Source: Pseudomonadales bacterium | GTDB lineage: Bacteria > Pseudomonadota > Gammaproteobacteria > Pseudomonadales > Azotimanducaceae | Length of the DNA: 6,352 nucleotides | Direction of reading: 5' to 3' | NCBI GenBank assembly: GCA_028822125.1 | Contig: JAPKEK010000140.1 | Span: 1-6,352 of the forward strand | Part shown: one piece after another, positions 5,394 through 6,352 of the stretch | Position numbering within the stretch: position 1 is the stretch's first letter | Layout of the letters: each line of letters opens with the position of its first letter | Notes under the pieces: model-generated | Told to the model about the DNA's origin: nothing | The model's input: the letters and a program-made list of their open reading frames with translations, nothing else | The model's database searches: none | Made by a program: the position numbers and the translations under genes

Positions 5394-5669
5394 ATGCCTA
5401 TATACGAATATCTTTGCAGTTCCTGCAAGAGCCTAACTGACAAATATTATCCGAATACCAATGCGCCCAAGACACTGGTTTGTGCACAGTGTAAAAGCGA
5501 TGCCCAGAGAATAATCTCTGGCGCGGTATATCATGCATCAGAAGCCACTAAAACCTCTAAACTGGATCCCAGGTATGAAAAAATGGTTGACCGGGCAATG
5601 CATAACTCGCGGTCAGCAGATCCAGATAGGGTGCTCAGAAACCTGAAGCCTTTTCCTAAAAAAAAATAG
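5394..5669 (+). CDS. FmdB-type zinc ribbon protein
   Basis: The 91-residue product opens with MPIYEYLC, the signature of the FmdB / putative regulatory protein family. Four cysteines in two CxxC knuckles (Cys8, Cys11, Cys30, Cys33) should bind one zinc. The glycine that usually follows the second Cys of each knuckle is replaced by Lys. The rest is polar and basic and ends in FPKKK, encoded by a run of nine A bases just before the stop. The family was named for a gene beside formamidase and is often annotated as regulatory, but its members commonly sit next to enzyme subunits, and their molecular role is poorly known. The ATG follows the TAA of the previous gene with no gap and there is no clear Shine-Dalgarno site, so translation is probably coupled. 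In this context I favour an assembly or small structural component of the diiron complex over a DNA-binding regulator. Confidence 0.85.
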   Translation: MPIYEYLCSSCKSLTDKYYPNTNAPKTLVCAQCKSDAQRIISGAVYHASEATKTSKLDPRYEKMVDRAMHNSRSADPDRVLRNLKPFPKKK

Positions 5670-5698
5670 GCTTTGACCCGCTGATGGACTTGAATAGG

Positions 5699-5714
5699 AA
5701 CCGCTAATGCGGTT
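5699..5714. terminator. Hairpin between convergent units, likely bidirectional terminator
   Basis: AACCGC (5699-5704) pairs perfectly with GCGGTT (5709-5714) across a TAAT loop. On the plus strand TGTTG follows, giving TTTGTT, a weak U-tract. On the minus strand the stem is followed by CCTATTC. It lies 30 bases after the zinc-ribbon stop and 12 bases after the end of the converging transporter gene, which is where a shared terminator is expected. The stem is short, so efficiency may be modest. Confidence 0.5.
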
Positions 5715-5725
5715 TGTTGCCTGGC

Positions 5726-6352
5726 TCAGGATAGCTTCACAGGTTCACCGAAGCTGGCAGCGCGTTGCAGTCTTGAAGCTTCATCTTTGGGCAAGTGTCT
5801 TTGCGCCATGTACATGAAAACCAGCGCTGGGATGAGGGTTAACATACAGATTGTGATTGAATTACGAAGTGATTCCGCTTCATTTAGTCCGCCAGCGTGA
5901 AAAGAATCGGAAATAAGACCCATAAAGTAAGGTCCTAATGCCAACCCTAGAAAAGTGTTGACCAGAATATAATAGGCGCCGGCAACGGCTCTCATGCGAG
6001 GCATTACCAGGTCGGCTGCGGTACTGGGTGGGACACCGCCTGCACAGGAACTCACGATGGTTAAACCAAAGTTGAGCCAGTAAGCTGTTGCAAGGTTATC
6101 ACTGTATAACAGCAACAGCAGCATTGGGATGGTGCCCAGGATTGAGATATAACCGACTACTAACCGGCCACTGGGGAATTTTTGTTTCAGGTAATCGGCA
6201 AGGATCCCGCCCAGGGTAATACCGATAAACCCACCTGCAGCAGCGCCCAAAGTCAGGAACAAGATCATCTCAGAATTCATGCTTCCGTTTTTCCACTTTT
6301 TTTCCTGTTCAGCGGTAATGACGTCGATCAAGGCTGCAAACACTTCGTCAAT
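5726..6352 (-). CDS. Major facilitator superfamily transporter, C-terminal half (partial)
   Basis: The visible 208 residues are the C-terminal half of an inner-membrane MFS permease. The gene begins beyond the right edge: the frame stays open to 6352, so the GTG at 6343 is not a real start. About five to six hydrophobic segments correspond to helices 7-12. GGILADYLKQKFPSGR, after the first of them, is the MFS motif-A-like loop repeated in the second half of such proteins (Gly, Asp, basic residues). A further loop carries AGGVPPSTAADLVMPRMRAVAG and the next helix NTFLGLALGPYFMGLISD, which resembles the spinster-like MFS group common in sphingomonads and marine gammaproteobacteria. It ends in a polar tail (SFGEPVKLS). 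It converges with the oxygenase operon, so it is not co-transcribed with it. Uptake of the oxygenase substrate is possible, but only position suggests it. Confidence 0.85.
   Translation of the reverse strand: MDEVFAALIDVITAEQEKKWKNGSMNSEMILFLTLGAAAGGFIGITLGGILADYLKQKFPSGRLVVGYISILGTIPMLLLLLYSDNLATAYWLNFGLTIVSSCAGGVPPSTAADLVMPRMRAVAGAYYILVNTFLGLALGPYFMGLISDSFHAGGLNEAESLRNSITICMLTLIPALVFMYMAQRHLPKDEASRLQRAASFGEPVKLS

Overview
The window looks like chromosomal DNA from a Gram-negative bacterium, most likely a gammaproteobacterium, possibly from a marine lineage. This is inferred from the mid-range GC content, the YceJ/CybB-type cytochrome b561, the beta/zeta-like glutathione S-transferase, the Shine-Dalgarno use and the style of the MFS transporter. 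No rRNA, tRNA, insertion sequence or CRISPR array is visible.

Layout: (1) Positions 1-60 are the end of a 15-bp tandem repeat array cut by the window edge, followed by a non-coding stretch with small palindromes. (2) 316-864 encodes a four-helix di-haem cytochrome b561, which appears to start at a rare ATT codon. (3) 865-1188 is non-coding and contains two hairpins. (4) 1189-1791 encodes a glutathione S-transferase. (5) 1792-2323 has no intact gene but may hold the wreck of a membrane protein resembling complex I / hydrogenase-4 subunits. (6) 2324-5669 is a compact five-gene plus-strand operon. (7) A convergent MFS transporter on the minus strand runs off the right edge; a hairpin at 5699-5714 lies between the two convergent units.

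The operon is the centre of interest. Gene 1 is a ferritin-like protein of 355 residues with the full set of carboxylate/histidine ligands for a non-haem diiron site: a Glu in the first helix, DEARH, a Glu in the third helix, and DEARH again. Gene 2 is a clear paralogue of 361 residues that has lost almost every ligand. This is the same logic as the catalytic alpha and inactive beta subunits of bacterial multicomponent monooxygenases, but the proteins are much shorter and I do not recognise the family. Genes 3 and 4 are a second pair of paralogues, small proteins that resemble SCP2 (sterol carrier) domains. Gene 5 is an FmdB-type zinc ribbon that begins on the base after the gene 4 stop codon. 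I infer a multisubunit diiron oxygenase that may act on a hydrophobic or CoA-linked substrate. The substrate, reductase and ferredoxin cannot be seen in this window.
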